Source of the DNA: Alphaproteobacteria bacterium
Lineage (GTDB): Bacteria; Pseudomonadota; Alphaproteobacteria; M2410
Direction: 5' to 3'
NCBI GenBank assembly: GCA_030614785.1
Contig: JAUWTJ010000011.1
Coordinates: 1 to 64,000 of the forward strand
Length of the DNA stretch: 64,000 nucleotides
Shown in pieces: positions 54,925 through 64,000 of this stretch (within the stretch, counting starts at the first letter, position 1; each line of letters starts with the position of its first letter). Made by a program: the position numbers and the translations under genes. The notes beneath the pieces were generated by a model. The model was not told the origin of the DNA, did no database searches, and saw only the letters and a list, made by a program, of their open reading frames with translations.

Positions 54925-57900
54925 ATGCGTATCTCACGACGGTTCACAGAAGCAGACACATCCCCCTATGCAAATATCGAATTCCGCCGAACGCGAAGTG
55001 AGATTAAAAACCCCGATGGCTCGATTGTTTTTGAGCTTGATAACATTGAAGTCCCGGCAAGCTGGAGCCAGGTTGCGGGCGACGTCATTGCACAAAAGTA
55101 TTTCCGCAAGGCCGGCGTCCCGGCGGCGACCAAACCTGTTTCTGAAGACCGCGTGCCTGACTGGTTGTCACGCCACGTACCGGACGAGGACGCTCTGGCC
55201 ACGCTGCCTGAGGACGAACGCTTTACCTCCGAGATCAGCTCGAAGCAGGTCTTTGATCGTTTGGCCGGCACCTGGACCTATTGGGGCTGGAAGGGCGGAT
55301 ATTTCGACTCAGAAGATGATGCCCTGGCCTTTCACGACGAGATGTGTTTCATGCTCGCCACGCAAAAGGCCGCTCCCAACAGTCCGCAATGGTTCAACAC
55401 CGGTATTCACTGGGCCTATGGAATCGATGGTCCGGCGCAGGGACATTACTATGTCGATTACCGCACCGGGAAATTAACCCCCTCAAAGAGCGCCTACAAA
55501 CATCCGCAACCTCATGCCTGCTTCATTCAGGGGGTCAAGGACGACCTTGTCGGCGATGGCGGCATCATGGACCTTTGGACCCGCGAGGCCCGGCTGTTCA
55601 AATATGGATCCGGAACAGGCTCGAATTTCTCTGATATTCGCGGCGAGGACGAACTTCTTTCAGGTGGCGGGAAATCCTCCGGCCTCATGAGCTTCCTGAA
55701 AATTGGTGACCGCGCTGCAGGCGCTATCAAATCCGGCGGGACGACGCGCCGCGCCGCCAAAATGGTGGTGGTCGATGTTGACCATCCCGATGTTGAGGCG
55801 TTCATCGACTGGAAAGTCAAGGAAGAGCGCAAGGTCGCCGCGCTTGTTACTGGCTCGAAGATCGTGCGCCAGCATCTCGTTTCCATCATGAAGGCTTGCG
55901 TCAATTGCGAAGCAGACGGCGACGATTGCTTTGACCCGAAAAAGAACCCAGCTCTCAAACGCGAAATCCGTGCGGCAAAGAAGAGCCTGGTGCCGGAGAA
56001 CTACATCTACCGCGTCGTCCAGTTCGCCAAACAAGGCTACAAGGAAATCGAATTTGAGGCCTATGATACCGATTGGGACAGCGAAGCCTATCGCACTGTC
56101 TCCGGTCAAAACTCCAATAATTCCATACGGGTAACAGATGAATTTCTGAATTTGGTTGAACGTGGTGATGACTGGAACCTGATCCGGCGCAAGGACAAGT
56201 CTGTTGCAAAGACTGTCAATGCGGCCGAGCTGTGGGATCAAATCGGGCAGGCCGCATGGCAGAGCGCAGATCCGGGTATTCAGTTCCACACGACGATCAA
56301 CGACTGGCACACCTGTCCCGAAAGCGGCCCGATCCGCGCATCGAACCCGTGCTCGGAATACATGTTCCTTGATGACACGGCCTGTAACCTTGCCTCTCTC
56401 AACCTGCTGGCCTTCCGCAATGAAGACGGCTCCGTGGATGTGGAGGGGTTTGAACACGCCGTGCGTCTGTGGACCATGGTACTGGAAATCTCGGTGATGA
56501 TGGCACAATTTCCGTCACAGGAAATCGCACAGCTGTCCTATAATTTCCGCACCCTGGGGCTTGGCTACGCCAATATCGGTGGCTTCCTGATGGCATCGGG
56601 CATTCCCTATGACAGTGCCGAGGGCCGCTCGATCGCCGGGGCCTTTGCTGCCCTTATGACCGGGGCCTCCTATGCAACATCCGCCGAAATGGCCAAGGAG
56701 CTTGGTCCCTTCCCCGGGTTCCGTGACAACCGCGACGCCATGCACAAGGTAATCCGAAACCACCGCCGGGCGGCTTATGGCGTCAGTGATGGCGGCGCCA
56801 GCGCACTCGACCGGGAATTTGGCTCCTATGAAGGACTGCACGTTGCTCCGGTCGCACTCGACATCGCAAATTGTCCGCTGGATGACGTAGTTCTGGCCGC
56901 TCAGCTGGCATGGGACCGCGCCCTTGAAGTTGGCATGGACAATGGTTTCCGCAATGCGCAGACCTCTGTTATTGCGCCAACAGGCACCATCGGTCTGGTG
57001 ATGGATTGTGACACCACAGGCATTGAGCCGGACTTCGCGCTGGTGAAGTTCAAGAAGCTGGCCGGTGGCGGTTACTTCAAGATTATCAATCGCACGGTGC
57101 CGACGGCGCTCAAGACCCTGGGCTATGACCAGGCACAGATTGAGGAGATCATCCAATATGCAGTCGGCCACGGCACGCTTGAGGGCTCCAATGCCCTGAG
57201 CACCGAAAGCCTGCGGGCGAAAGGTTTCACGGATACGGAACTTGCTGCGGTGGATGCCGCGTTGGGCGAGGCTTTTGACATCCGCTTTGTGTTCAATAAA
57301 TGGACCCTCGGTGAGGCATTCTGCAGAAACATCTTGAAGATCTCAGCCGAAGCCCTTGATGATATTGACTTTGATCTGCTTTCCAGTATCGGCTATTCGA
57401 AAGACGAAATTGATGCCGCCAACATTCACGTCTGCGGCGCGATGACCCTCGAAGGCGCCCCCTACCTGAAAGACGAGCACCTGCCAGTGTTTGATTGCGC
57501 CAACCCCTGCGGTCGGATCGGCAAACGCTATCTGTCCTGGGAAAGCCACATCCGCATCATGGCAGCTGCCCAGCCGTTTATCTCCGGCGCGATTTCCAAA
57601 ACCATCAATATGCCAAACGATGCGACCGTTGAAGAGTGCAAGGACGCCTATATGCTGTCCTGGCGTCTTGGCATCAAGGCCAACGCGCTTTACCGCGACG
57701 GCTCCAAACTCAGCCAGCCGTTGAATTCCCAGCTGCTTGAGGATGAAGACGACGATTTTGCTGAAGAGTTCCAGGAAAAGAACCGGGTTGAACAGACTCA
57801 GATCGTCACAGAGCGGGTAATTGAGAAGATCATCGAACGCGCCGCCTCTCGTCAGCGTCCGCCGGATCGCCGCAAGGGCTATATCCAAAAGGCCACGGTT

Positions 57901-58668
57901 GGCGGCCACAAGGTCTATCTCCACACCGGTGAGTATCAGGACGGCGAACTGGCCGAGATCTTCATCGACATGCACAAGGAAGGCGCAGCATTCCGCTCTC
58001 TCATGAACAACTTCGCCATCGGCGTTTCCATCGGGCTGCAGTACGGCGTGCCGCTGGACGAATATGTCGATGCCTTCACCTTCACCCGGTTTGAGCCAGC
58101 CGGTCTTGTTCAGGGCAATGACGCGATCAAGAATGCCACCTCGATCCTCGACTATGTGTTCCGCGAGCTGGCGATCTCCTACCTTGATCGCACCGATCTT
58201 GCCCATGTGGACACGACGGAGAATCCTTTCGAAGCGCTTGGGCAGGAAGACGAAAAAGTCAATGGCCATCACGAGGTAGCCGCAATACTTGATAACCCGG
58301 TTCAGGAGCTGGTTGACCGATTTGTCTCAAAAGGCTATCGCCGCGGGCATGAGGCCAACAACATCGTGGCGCTTCAGCCGGCGATGGCGGCGTCCCAGCC
58401 GGGCGGCGCAGCAAGGGCGCAGCACGCGGCGGCAAATGTTGCGGTTGAAGTCCAGCACATCCGTGAGATCGATACGGTAACGCTTCTGGCAGAAGAAGAA
58501 ATTCAGGTCATGGAAGCCAAAGTCGCTCCCAAGCCTGACCTCGCTCTACAGGCGCGAATGAGGGGCTATGAGGGCGACAGCTGCGGCTCGTGCGGCAACT
58601 TCACCCTGGTGCGCAACGGCACCTGCATGAAGTGCGACACCTGCGGCGGAACCTCGGGCTGCTCGTAA
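54925..58668 (+). CDS. nrdJ: Adenosylcobalamin-dependent ribonucleotide reductase (class II)
   Basis: This 1247-residue class II enzyme reduces ribonucleotides to deoxyribonucleotides with adenosylcobalamin and needs no oxygen. The catalytic domain has [73 protein letters not shown], and [23 protein letters not shown]. The C-terminal tail ends [28 protein letters not shown], holding the redox and zinc-type CxxC pairs. The TSCPD-like region ([21 protein letters not shown]) lies before it. AGAGG precedes the ATG. No class I nrdAB is in the window. Confidence 0.96.
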   Translation: MRISRRFTEADTSPYANIEFRRTRSEIKNPDGSIVFELDNIEVPASWSQVAGDVIAQKYFRKAGVPAATKPVSEDRVPDWLSRHVPDEDALATLPEDERFTSEISSKQVFDRLAGTWTYWGWKGGYFDSEDDALAFHDEMCFMLATQKAAPNSPQWFNTGIHWAYGIDGPAQGHYYVDYRTGKLTPSKSAYKHPQPHACFIQGVKDDLVGDGGIMDLWTREARLFKYGSGTGSNFSDIRGEDELLSGGGKSSGLMSFLKIGDRAAGAIKSGGTTRRAAKMVVVDVDHPDVEAFIDWKVKEERKVAALVTGSKIVRQHLVSIMKACVNCEADGDDCFDPKKNPALKREIRAAKKSLVPENYIYRVVQFAKQGYKEIEFEAYDTDWDSEAYRTVSGQNSNNSIRVTDEFLNLVERGDDWNLIRRKDKSVAKTVNAAELWDQIGQAAWQSADPGIQFHTTINDWHTCPESGPIRASNPCSEYMFLDDTACNLASLNLLAFRNEDGSVDVEGFEHAVRLWTMVLEISVMMAQFPSQEIAQLSYNFRTLGLGYANIGGFLMASGIPYDSAEGRSIAGAFAALMTGASYATSAEMAKELGPFPGFRDNRDAMHKVIRNHRRAAYGVSDGGASALDREFGSYEGLHVAPVALDIANCPLDDVVLAAQLAWDRALEVGMDNGFRNAQTSVIAPTGTIGLVMDCDTTGIEPDFALVKFKKLAGGGYFKIINRTVPTALKTLGYDQAQIEEIIQYAVGHGTLEGSNALSTESLRAKGFTDTELAAVDAALGEAFDIRFVFNKWTLGEAFCRNILKISAEALDDIDFDLLSSIGYSKDEIDAANIHVCGAMTLEGAPYLKDEHLPVFDCANPCGRIGKRYLSWESHIRIMAAAQPFISGAISKTINMPNDATVEECKDAYMLSWRLGIKANALYRDGSKLSQPLNSQLLEDEDDDFAEEFQEKNRVEQTQIVTERVIEKIIERAASRQRPPDRRKGYIQKATVGGHKVYLHTGEYQDGELAEIFIDMHKEGAAFRSLMNNFAIGVSIGLQYGVPLDEYVDAFTFTRFEPAGLVQGNDAIKNATSILDYVFRELAISYLDRTDLAHVDTTENPFEALGQEDEKVNGHHEVAAILDNPVQELVDRFVSKGYRRGHEANNIVALQPAMAASQPGGAARAQHAAANVAVEVQHIREIDTVTLLAEEEIQVMEAKVAPKPDLALQARMRGYEGDSCGSCGNFTLVRNGTCMKCDTCGGTSGCS

Positions 58669-58693
58669 GCCTGCGAAACCGTTTGAAGGTTCA

Positions 58694-58730
58694 AGGGGCG
58701 CTTCTGATACGGGAGCGCCCCTCTTTCGTT
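58694..58730 (+). terminator. Rho-independent terminator after nrdJ
   Basis: AGGGGCGCT, an 11-base loop and AGCGCCCCT form a perfect nine-pair stem, followed by CTTTCGTT. It lies 26 bases after the nrdJ stop and before the LOG-family gene. Confidence 0.75.
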
Positions 58731-58741
58731 GGGGAAACTCT

Positions 58742-59323
58742 ATGAAGACCATTTGTATCTTTACCGGTTCGAGCCCGGGTCATAACCCGCAACACGAGGC
58801 GGCGGCCCGCTCCCTTGGCGGCACGATCGCGGCGCGCGGCATGGGTATTGTCTATGGCGGTGCATCAATCGGGCTAATGGGTGCGGTAGCCGATGCCTGT
58901 CTTGATGCTGGCGGTTCTGTCATCGGGGTCATGCCGAAAGCCCTGGCTGATCTGGAGATCGCCCACAATGGCCTGACCGAACAGCACATCGTCGCGACCA
59001 TGCATGAACGCAAGGCCCTGATGGCAGACATGTCGGACGGCTTTCTGGCCCTGCCCGGCGGCCTTGGCACGCTTGATGAGCTGTTTGAAATCTGGACCTG
59101 GGCCCAGCTTGGCGAACACCAAAAGCCGGTGGCCATCCTGAACGTGAACGGTTTCTTTGATCCGTTGCTGGCGTATCTGGATCATGTGGTCGAGGAAGGT
59201 TTTATCAAGCCAGCACACCGGGACATGCTCATTGTGCATGAGACAGACGATGAGGTGCTCGATGCCATGACCTCCTACGACCCGCCAAGTGTCACAAAGA
59301 TCGTTTCCGAGTTTGACCTCTGA
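58742..59323 (+). CDS. LOG-family (Lonely Guy-type) nucleotide phosphoribohydrolase
   Basis: This is a 193-residue Rossmann protein of the former 'lysine decarboxylase' family (TIGR00730). It opens ICIFTGSSPG and has VYGGASIGLMGAVADACLDAGGSVIGVMP, the catalytic THERK-equivalent ATMHERKALM, and LPGGLGTLDELFEIWTWAQLG (PGGxGTxxE). Family members release cytokinin bases or cleave AMP/IMP glycosidic bonds. A lysine decarboxylase activity is a historical misnomer. GGGGAAA stands before the ATG. It faces a serine hydrolase gene across a 17-bp inverted repeat. Confidence 0.92.
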   Translation: MKTICIFTGSSPGHNPQHEAAARSLGGTIAARGMGIVYGGASIGLMGAVADACLDAGGSVIGVMPKALADLEIAHNGLTEQHIVATMHERKALMADMSDGFLALPGGLGTLDELFEIWTWAQLGEHQKPVAILNVNGFFDPLLAYLDHVVEEGFIKPAHRDMLIVHETDDEVLDAMTSYDPPSVTKIVSEFDL

Positions 59324-59332
59324 TACCATGAT

Positions 59333-59397
59333 ATGGGGTCAGACACCATCTCTTGAAACATGGTACCATGACTAAGCCACATGGTGTCTGACCCCAT
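59333..59397. repeat. 17-bp perfect inverted repeat with 31-nt spacer
   Basis: ATGGGGTCAGACACCAT (59333-59349) and its exact reverse complement ATGGTGTCTGACCCCAT (59381-59397) flank a spacer with the 12-bp palindrome CATGGTACCATG. AACATGTAACATGTT follows outside. The element fills the gap between convergent genes. The GGGGTCAGAC core resembles REP/REPIN-type repeats. No T tract follows, so it is not a standard terminator. Confidence 0.8.
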
Positions 59398-59410
59398 AAC
59401 ATGTAACATG

Positions 59411-60553
59411 TTATTTCGGGACGTCCGGAAACACCGCCGCGATCCCGGCGAGGTAGTCACGCATATCTGACAGGTCCGGCTCGGTGACGAGGCTGAGGCA
59501 GACGATGATCACATCCTTTGACGGGATCACGATGATCGACTGTTCCTCGTGGCCGCGCGCCATAAAGGTGTCCGGCGGGAAAGCCGCCGTGGCATTGGCG
59601 ACCTGGGGTGGGTCAACGTAGCCATCGAGCCACCAGTGGGCGCCGTAACGGCCATTGGATGCCGGGGTCTCGATCCGCGCATGATCAACCCAGCCTTCCG
59701 GGATAAGACGCTTGCCGTCCCAAACACCGTCTCGCATGTAGAGCAGGCCAAAGCGGGCGTAGTCGCGGGCGGTCATGAAGATGAGCGACGAACCGATGAG
59801 GGTTCCACTGCCGTCAAACTCGGCCTCGTAGTTGCGAATGCCGAGCGGTTTGAAAAGCTCCTGGCTCATAAAGCTGCGATAGCTTTCCTCGGTTCCGCCT
59901 GACAAATCGCGCAACACACGGCTGATCATATTGGTGGTGCCGGATGAATAGGACCAGTGCTCGCCTGGCTCATGGATCAGGGGCTTGTCGGCTGCATAAT
60001 GCCCCATGTCACCATTGCCCTCGCCAAAAAGCATGGTGATCACATCGGAGGTCAGCATATCCTCATAGTCTTCGGAGAACTCAAGGCCTGAGGACATATG
60101 GAGCGCATCATCCAGGGTGATGGCCTGGCGCGGATCGTCGGTGCGCTCCTGCCATTCCGGGACTGGCAGGGGCGTATCGAGCGCGATCTTGCCATCGCGG
60201 ATCATGATGCCGGCCAGAGCGTGAGTGAAGCTCTTGCCCATGGACCATGAGACCAGTTTGCTGTCCGCCCCAAAGCCTGTGTCGTACTGCTCGGCGGCAA
60301 CCCCGCCGCGATGCACCACCAGAACCGCACGGATCCCCTGCAGGGCCTTCGGCGCATCCGCCTCGAACGCGCGCGCAACGAGGGCATCCAGTTCGACCTT
60401 CGAATAGTCGCCGCCGGGAACATCCTGCGGCCAGACTTCAGTCGGCCAGGCGCGATCACCTGGTTGCGGCGGCAGCGAAACCAGATCCGCTGACAGTGCG
60501 GGGCTGGCGATGAGCCCGAAGGCGATGAGAAGTGTTATCCAACGAGTTTGCAT
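59411..60553 (-). CDS. Serine beta-lactamase-family hydrolase (class C/esterase type)
   Basis: This 380-residue exported protein has a signal peptide (to about residue 21, ASPALS-A). The penicillin-recognising fold has the SxxK nucleophile in VSWSMGKSFTHALAGIM, the YxN-equivalent YSS in HWSYSSGTTNMISRVL, and RGHEEQSIIVIP replacing the KTG strand. Many such proteins (COG1680) are esterases, D-aminopeptidases or of unknown function, and few give resistance, so I do not call it an antibiotic-resistance gene. The start ATG overlaps the end of the preceding lipoprotein gene by 19 bp, so they are likely coupled. Confidence 0.89.
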   Translation of the reverse strand: MQTRWITLLIAFGLIASPALSADLVSLPPQPGDRAWPTEVWPQDVPGGDYSKVELDALVARAFEADAPKALQGIRAVLVVHRGGVAAEQYDTGFGADSKLVSWSMGKSFTHALAGIMIRDGKIALDTPLPVPEWQERTDDPRQAITLDDALHMSSGLEFSEDYEDMLTSDVITMLFGEGNGDMGHYAADKPLIHEPGEHWSYSSGTTNMISRVLRDLSGGTEESYRSFMSQELFKPLGIRNYEAEFDGSGTLIGSSLIFMTARDYARFGLLYMRDGVWDGKRLIPEGWVDHARIETPASNGRYGAHWWLDGYVDPPQVANATAAFPPDTFMARGHEEQSIIVIPSKDVIIVCLSLVTEPDLSDMRDYLAGIAAVFPDVPK

Positions 60554-60822
60554 CCCTCGCCCTCCGTGTATTGGGCTTTCGCCTTGATGAAAAACAGCAC
60601 AGACGCGTTTACCTGCTTCTTGTCAGCATCATTCTTCAGCGAAATCTGACTGGCCACTTCAGGCAGGTCAGCGGCGCAAGACTGCGCGTCGCGTTCGACC
60701 ACATAGATGCAGGAACAGGTCATTTTTGCTACATATCGCACGGCCACATCCGTCGACTTCACGAAGTCACAGCCGGGCAGAAGCAACACGATTGCAGCCA
60801 GGGCAATCAGCTTTATTCGCAT
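60535..60822 (-). CDS. Small Cys-rich lipoprotein, function unknown
   Basis: This is a 95-residue protein with a lipobox signal (LIALAAIVLLLPGC). The mature part has several further Cys residues (KMTCSCIYVVERDAQSCAAD and EGEGCKLVG), enough for two disulfides. I recognise no family. The track start lies eight codons earlier, but GGAGTG precedes the ATG of MRIKLIA. The 3' end overlaps the start of the serine hydrolase gene, suggesting a functional or expression link. Confidence 0.76.
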   Translation of the reverse strand: MRIKLIALAAIVLLLPGCDFVKSTDVAVRYVAKMTCSCIYVVERDAQSCAADLPEVASQISLKNDADKKQVNASVLFFIKAKAQYTEGEGCKLVG

Positions 60823-60864
60823 GATTTTCACTCCTTTTTTCTTCAATTTGTCTGGCTAATATCT

Positions 60865-61425
60865 CTAACCGACATGAGTAACCGCTTCGCCGCCAAGCGA
60901 TACCATTTTTATCTCACCGTCCACCACATCCACAACCGGGATCGAGCAATTGTCCGGGCGGAAGCAGACGACGCGGTCATCGCCGAGCGCATGGCCAGCG
61001 ATGACGTTGATGGCGACGTAGTGGGAAAACACCACCGTGTCCTGGTTGATACCTTTTGCGGTTTCGACGACGTAGTCGCGCCAGCCTTGAGAAGCCGCAT
61101 CGGCTTCGGCCCATGCGCCGCTCATGACGCCGCGCAGCCACTCGCTGCGTTTCGACAGGTCTTCCATTGGCGACGGGATTTCAGAAACGCCGCGCTCGAT
61201 GGTCGGCGCGCGCTCCCAGGCCCGGCATAGCGGTGTTGATGTTTCCTGACAGCGCTTGAGCGGGCTGGAGATAATCGGGACCGGGCCTGTCTTCGCCAAC
61301 GTCTGCATCATGGCCTCTGCGGCCTTGTGGGCCTGCTCGAGACCAAGAGCGCTGAGACCCGGGTCATGATCTTCGCCAAAGCCTGCCGCGGCCTCGCCGT
61401 GCCGAATGAAGTATAGTCTAGCCAT
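60865..61425 (-). CDS. Histidine phosphatase (SixA/phosphoglycerate-mutase-like)
   Basis: This is a 186-residue branch-1 histidine phosphatase. The catalytic motif LYFIRHGEAAAG starts at residue 4, the second Arg lies in IISSPLKRCQETSTPL, and the second His in TVVFSHYVAINVIAGHAL. The acid residue is in GVSEIPSP. Targets may be phosphohistidine proteins (as for SixA) or small phospho-compounds; nothing decides. AAGGA lies before the ATG. It begins ten bases after the thiolase-like gene, so the two are likely one transcript. Confidence 0.88.
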   Translation of the reverse strand: MARLYFIRHGEAAAGFGEDHDPGLSALGLEQAHKAAEAMMQTLAKTGPVPIISSPLKRCQETSTPLCRAWERAPTIERGVSEIPSPMEDLSKRSEWLRGVMSGAWAEADAASQGWRDYVVETAKGINQDTVVFSHYVAINVIAGHALGDDRVVCFRPDNCSIPVVDVVDGEIKMVSLGGEAVTHVG

Positions 61426-61434
61426 TTTATGTCC

Positions 61435-62991
61435 TTACCAGTTCGGTACAAATGTGTTGGTTTTGTCGCCCGGGGTTACCCGGCCCGCCACGCCGATCAG
61501 ATCTTCCTGCTTCATCCGCTGCAGAAGTTCAAGGTCGTAAGGCACGTGCGCGATAAAGCGTTTTCCGCTGCCCAGCTTGCCGATGACGATGCCCATGCGG
61601 ACCTTGTCGCGGGCGTGAACTACCGTATAGCCCTCTACAACACCCTCTCCCTCGGGGTGTTCATCAAGGACCGGGTGATCCATTGCGTCAATCGTGGTTT
61701 GATAAACCGAAGGATCCTTGCGTGACCATTTGCCTGTCACGGGCTCAGTCGAATAAAGCCCCATCGAGTGTTTTGTCAGGTACCAGCCATTGCCGGTCAC
61801 AAGCCCCTTCTTGCCGGGTTCCGCGCGCAGCTTTTCCACCATCTGGGCGATGGAGCACATCACATAGGCATTTCCGGCGCCGCCAAAATAGGGCAGCCCG
61901 CCAGTTATCGTCAGGCCGCGCGGGTCGTCGGTTGCGATGCCCAGCTCCGCGCAACCGGCTTCCACGGCGCTCGGAAAGCACGAGTAGAGGTCGATGCAGT
62001 CGATATCATCAACCGACCACCCCGCCATCTCAAAGGCTGCCTCGCCCATCACGCGGATGGCCGGGCAGGAATGCAGATCGACCCGCTCTGTAACATTCCA
62101 GATGTCATGGGTGTCGGCGCAGCCGTGCAGGAAAACCCAGCGGTCTTCCGGAACGCCAAGTTCCTGCGCCTTCCCGGCACTCATCATCAGCCAGGCCCCG
62201 CCCTGATCGACGCGGATAACGGAGTTCAAATATTTTGTGTAGGGAAAACCAACCATCCGGTTTGATGGCGTCTCAGTTGATATTTCGTCCGGCGAGCGCT
62301 CGGTGGCAAACCACGCATAAGGGTTTTGCGCGGCCATGGCGGTGAACGGGTGCATGAATTCTCCGAGCCATTTTGAATGCTCTTCGAGGCTCCTTCCCGC
62401 CTGCTTGCGCATGGCGCTTTCAAAAATCGGGTAGGTGTTGGGCGGATAGCTCAGACCATGAGCCCGTTCGGTTTCGCTCACCCCTTCGAAATTGCTACCA
62501 AGGGTAAACTCCGCCGGGGTCGGTTCGTCATTGTCGCCCCAGTGGCTCATATCCAAGCCGTTCAGGGCCTGTTTCAGCTGAGAGGCCAGAACCTCACCGC
62601 CGATGGTGAGCACTACATCGGAGCGACCTTCGGCAATTTCCTCGGCAAAGTGGTTGACCAGCATCTGAGGCGTGTTGCCCCCGGTCCAGGTTGAAAAGCT
62701 GCGCCCGGGTTTGATTCCGAGGGCTCCGGAAATCGCCTTCGGAGGATTGTTCAAGCGGCCCACCGGGATTTCATCAAACGCCTTTTCGCTGGTTGTCGAA
62801 TTGACCACAACCAGGGTGTCGATGGAACTCAGAAGATCCTCCGCCGCGCCTGCGTCGGCAACGGCCCTGCGCCCGACATCGCTGAACAACTCGATTGGCC
62901 CTTTGGCGTCTTCCGGTGCGCATTTCTGGACGTATTGCGCGACCCCCACCAGTACCGGTGTGTGCGCGTCAATTTGACCGCTCTGTGACAT
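61435..62991 (-). CDS. Thiolase-family protein (SCP2/acetyl-CoA acetyltransferase type)
   Basis: This is a 518-residue thiolase-fold protein with an extra C-terminal OB-like domain (from about residue 425, GEGVVEGYTVVHARDKVRMGIVIG). It opens VLVGVAQYVQK and has IDCIDLYSCFPSAVEAGCAELGI and GLTITGGLPYFGGAGNAYVMCSIAQM. At the usual nucleophile position it has WTGGNTPQMLVN with no Cys, so it cannot act as a classical thiolase through that residue. Such Cys-less members are widespread in alphaproteobacteria, annotated acetyl-CoA acetyltransferase without proof. GAGGGAA precedes the ATG. Confidence 0.88.
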   Translation of the reverse strand: MSQSGQIDAHTPVLVGVAQYVQKCAPEDAKGPIELFSDVGRRAVADAGAAEDLLSSIDTLVVVNSTTSEKAFDEIPVGRLNNPPKAISGALGIKPGRSFSTWTGGNTPQMLVNHFAEEIAEGRSDVVLTIGGEVLASQLKQALNGLDMSHWGDNDEPTPAEFTLGSNFEGVSETERAHGLSYPPNTYPIFESAMRKQAGRSLEEHSKWLGEFMHPFTAMAAQNPYAWFATERSPDEISTETPSNRMVGFPYTKYLNSVIRVDQGGAWLMMSAGKAQELGVPEDRWVFLHGCADTHDIWNVTERVDLHSCPAIRVMGEAAFEMAGWSVDDIDCIDLYSCFPSAVEAGCAELGIATDDPRGLTITGGLPYFGGAGNAYVMCSIAQMVEKLRAEPGKKGLVTGNGWYLTKHSMGLYSTEPVTGKWSRKDPSVYQTTIDAMDHPVLDEHPEGEGVVEGYTVVHARDKVRMGIVIGKLGSGKRFIAHVPYDLELLQRMKQEDLIGVAGRVTPGDKTNTFVPNW

Positions 62992-63136
62992 TGTTGGAAT
63001 TCCCTCAAACCCCTATATTTTTTTGGGGCGTTCTTGTTGTTTTATGAGTATCACTTTAGGGGGGTTCGGTTGCCGGAAACAAGTCGGACCGCGCCGGTTT
63101 TGATACCAAATATGACTTTGACAGCCCTGACGCATC

Positions 63137-63174
63137 TGCACAATAAATGAGCAGTAATGCAAACTTTTTGTGCA
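63137..63174 (+). promoter_or_regulatory. Tandem NtrC-like sites upstream of glnB
   Basis: TGCAAACTTTTTGTGCA (63158-63174) has the TGCA-N9-TGCA frame of the 17-bp NtrC site (TGCACC-N5-GGTGCA). TGCACAATAAATGAGCA (63137-63153) is a weaker second copy. Their centres are 21 bp apart, two helical turns, and they lie 75-115 bp upstream of the sigma-54 promoter. Confidence 0.5.
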
Positions 63175-63246
63175 CCACGAAGCTGTCGATTCGCAGGCTG
63201 AAAGACCGAGGGCAGGGAAATCAAACACCTTGAGTTTTCCGGACGA

Positions 63247-63700
<454 letters not shown>

Positions 63701-63757
63701 CCTCACCGGCCCCAACCTCCCAATAAATTCAAAATCAATAAGACAGGAAACATTGCC

Positions 63758-64000
63758 ATGGCTGATGCCAACTCAATTATGAAACAAATCAAGGACGACG
63801 ATATCAAATACGTCGATCTGCGCTTCACCGACACTCGGGGAAAATGGCAGCACGTGACGTTCGACGTCGACTTCGTCAACGACGATTTCTTTGAAGAGGG
63901 TGCCATGTTTGACGGCTCCTCAATCGATGGCTGGAAAGCCATCAACGAATCCGACATGACCTTGATGCCTGATGTCGATACCGCATTCATCGATCCGTTC
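63758..64000 (+). CDS. glnA: Glutamine synthetase type I, N-terminal part (window ends)
   Basis: The first 81 residues are present: [35 protein letters not shown] followed by [27 protein letters not shown]. FDGSSIxGWxxIxESDM is the beta-grasp signature of type I GS. The enzyme condenses glutamate, ammonia and ATP. It follows glnB by 57 bp and should share the sigma-54 promoter upstream of it. AGGAA precedes the ATG. The active-site and adenylylation regions lie beyond the window. Confidence 0.96.
   Translation, partial: MADANSIMKQIKDDDIKYVDLRFTDTRGKWQHVTFDVDFVNDDFFEEGAMFDGSSIDGWKAINESDMTLMPDVDTAFIDPF

Noticed and set aside
57343-58272. 309-codon minus-strand ORF
   Set aside because: Antisense to nrdJ; high GC at third positions of nrdJ opens this frame by chance.
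59411-60553. Reading the serine hydrolase as an antibiotic-resistance beta-lactamase
   Set aside because: The KTG box is replaced by RGHEEQ and the family is dominated by esterases and peptidases; no resistance context is present.

Overview
The window is a gene-dense stretch of an alphaproteobacterial chromosome, roughly 55-60% GC by eye. The assignment rests on several clade markers: a PopZ-type polar protein, two complex I accessory subunits otherwise known from mitochondria (NDUFS4-like and NDUFA12-like), a two-domain cold-shock protein, a PraR-like regulator, a perfect CtrA-type box, and the conserved orders SPOR-nagZ-scpA-scpB-tatA-tatB and aroQ-accB-accC-aat. A class I PHB synthase, a B12-dependent ribonucleotide reductase and a haloalkane-dehalogenase-like hydrolase suggest an aerobic heterotroph, perhaps marine. 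A Parvibaculum/Rhodobiaceae-like lineage is my guess only. Nearly everything is core chromosomal; I see no prophage, insertion sequence, CRISPR array or integrated element.

Layout. 1-5.8 kb (minus): tatB (partial), tatA, scpB, scpA, nagZ, a SPOR protein and dgt, covering protein export, chromosome condensation and cell-wall recycling. 5.9-7.0 kb (plus): an A-type Fe-S carrier and exonuclease III. 7.3-9.9 kb: a VWA/TadG-like protein and two TadE-like pseudopilins. 9.9-17.7 kb (minus): a TraB/GumN protein, a Sel1-repeat protein, valS, popZ, a tolC-like gene and a pcm-like methyltransferase. 17.9-19.2 kb: tRNA-Cys, a candidate CtrA-controlled small RNA, a small membrane protein, tRNA-Asn and a PraR-like regulator. 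19.5-24.3 kb (plus): an Hpt protein, a Nudix hydrolase, cysK, a sulfurtransferase, a GNAT protein and an exported dehalogenase-like hydrolase. 24.4-28.2 kb (minus): a histidine kinase, tRNA-Arg, the NDUFS4-like subunit, tRNA-Pro, a thioesterase, a DUF192 protein and the double cold-shock protein. 28.5-31.7 kb (plus): coxG, xdhC and a mocA-type gene, a maturation set for molybdenum hydroxylases without the enzyme itself. 31.9-33.1 kb: a decayed PAS histidine kinase. 33.1-39.1 kb (minus): tRNA-Glu, recJ, glpX, hom, an alaC-like aminotransferase and a lipoprotein. 39.2-41.1 kb: phaC, followed by two intergenic repeat elements. 41.5-47.7 kb: a GGT-like lipoprotein, an M48 protease, a DsbA-like protein, an amidase, a secreted orphan and a DUF2283 protein. 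47.8-54.4 kb: thiG/thiS; aroQ-accB-accC-aat; and on the other strand DUF2155, mlaD-like, NDUFA12-like and response regulator genes. 54.9-59.3 kb (plus): nrdJ and a LOG-family gene. 59.4-63.0 kb (minus): a serine hydrolase, a lipoprotein, a SixA-like phosphatase and a thiolase homologue. 63.4-64 kb (plus): glnB and the start of glnA.

The most informative signals outside plain gene calls are the following. A kinase pseudogene has two in-frame nonsense codons at apparent Glu positions and a deletion that removed its phosphoacceptor domain. A CtrA box precedes a two-hairpin candidate sRNA. Two NtrC-like sites 21 bp apart lie upstream of a sigma-54 promoter for glnB-glnA. A pair of NrdR-like boxes 31 bp apart lies upstream of nrdJ. 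A 17-bp perfect inverted repeat sits between convergent genes. The aat and DUF2155 genes share a 130-bp tail-to-tail overlap. All were read by eye, and no database search was run.
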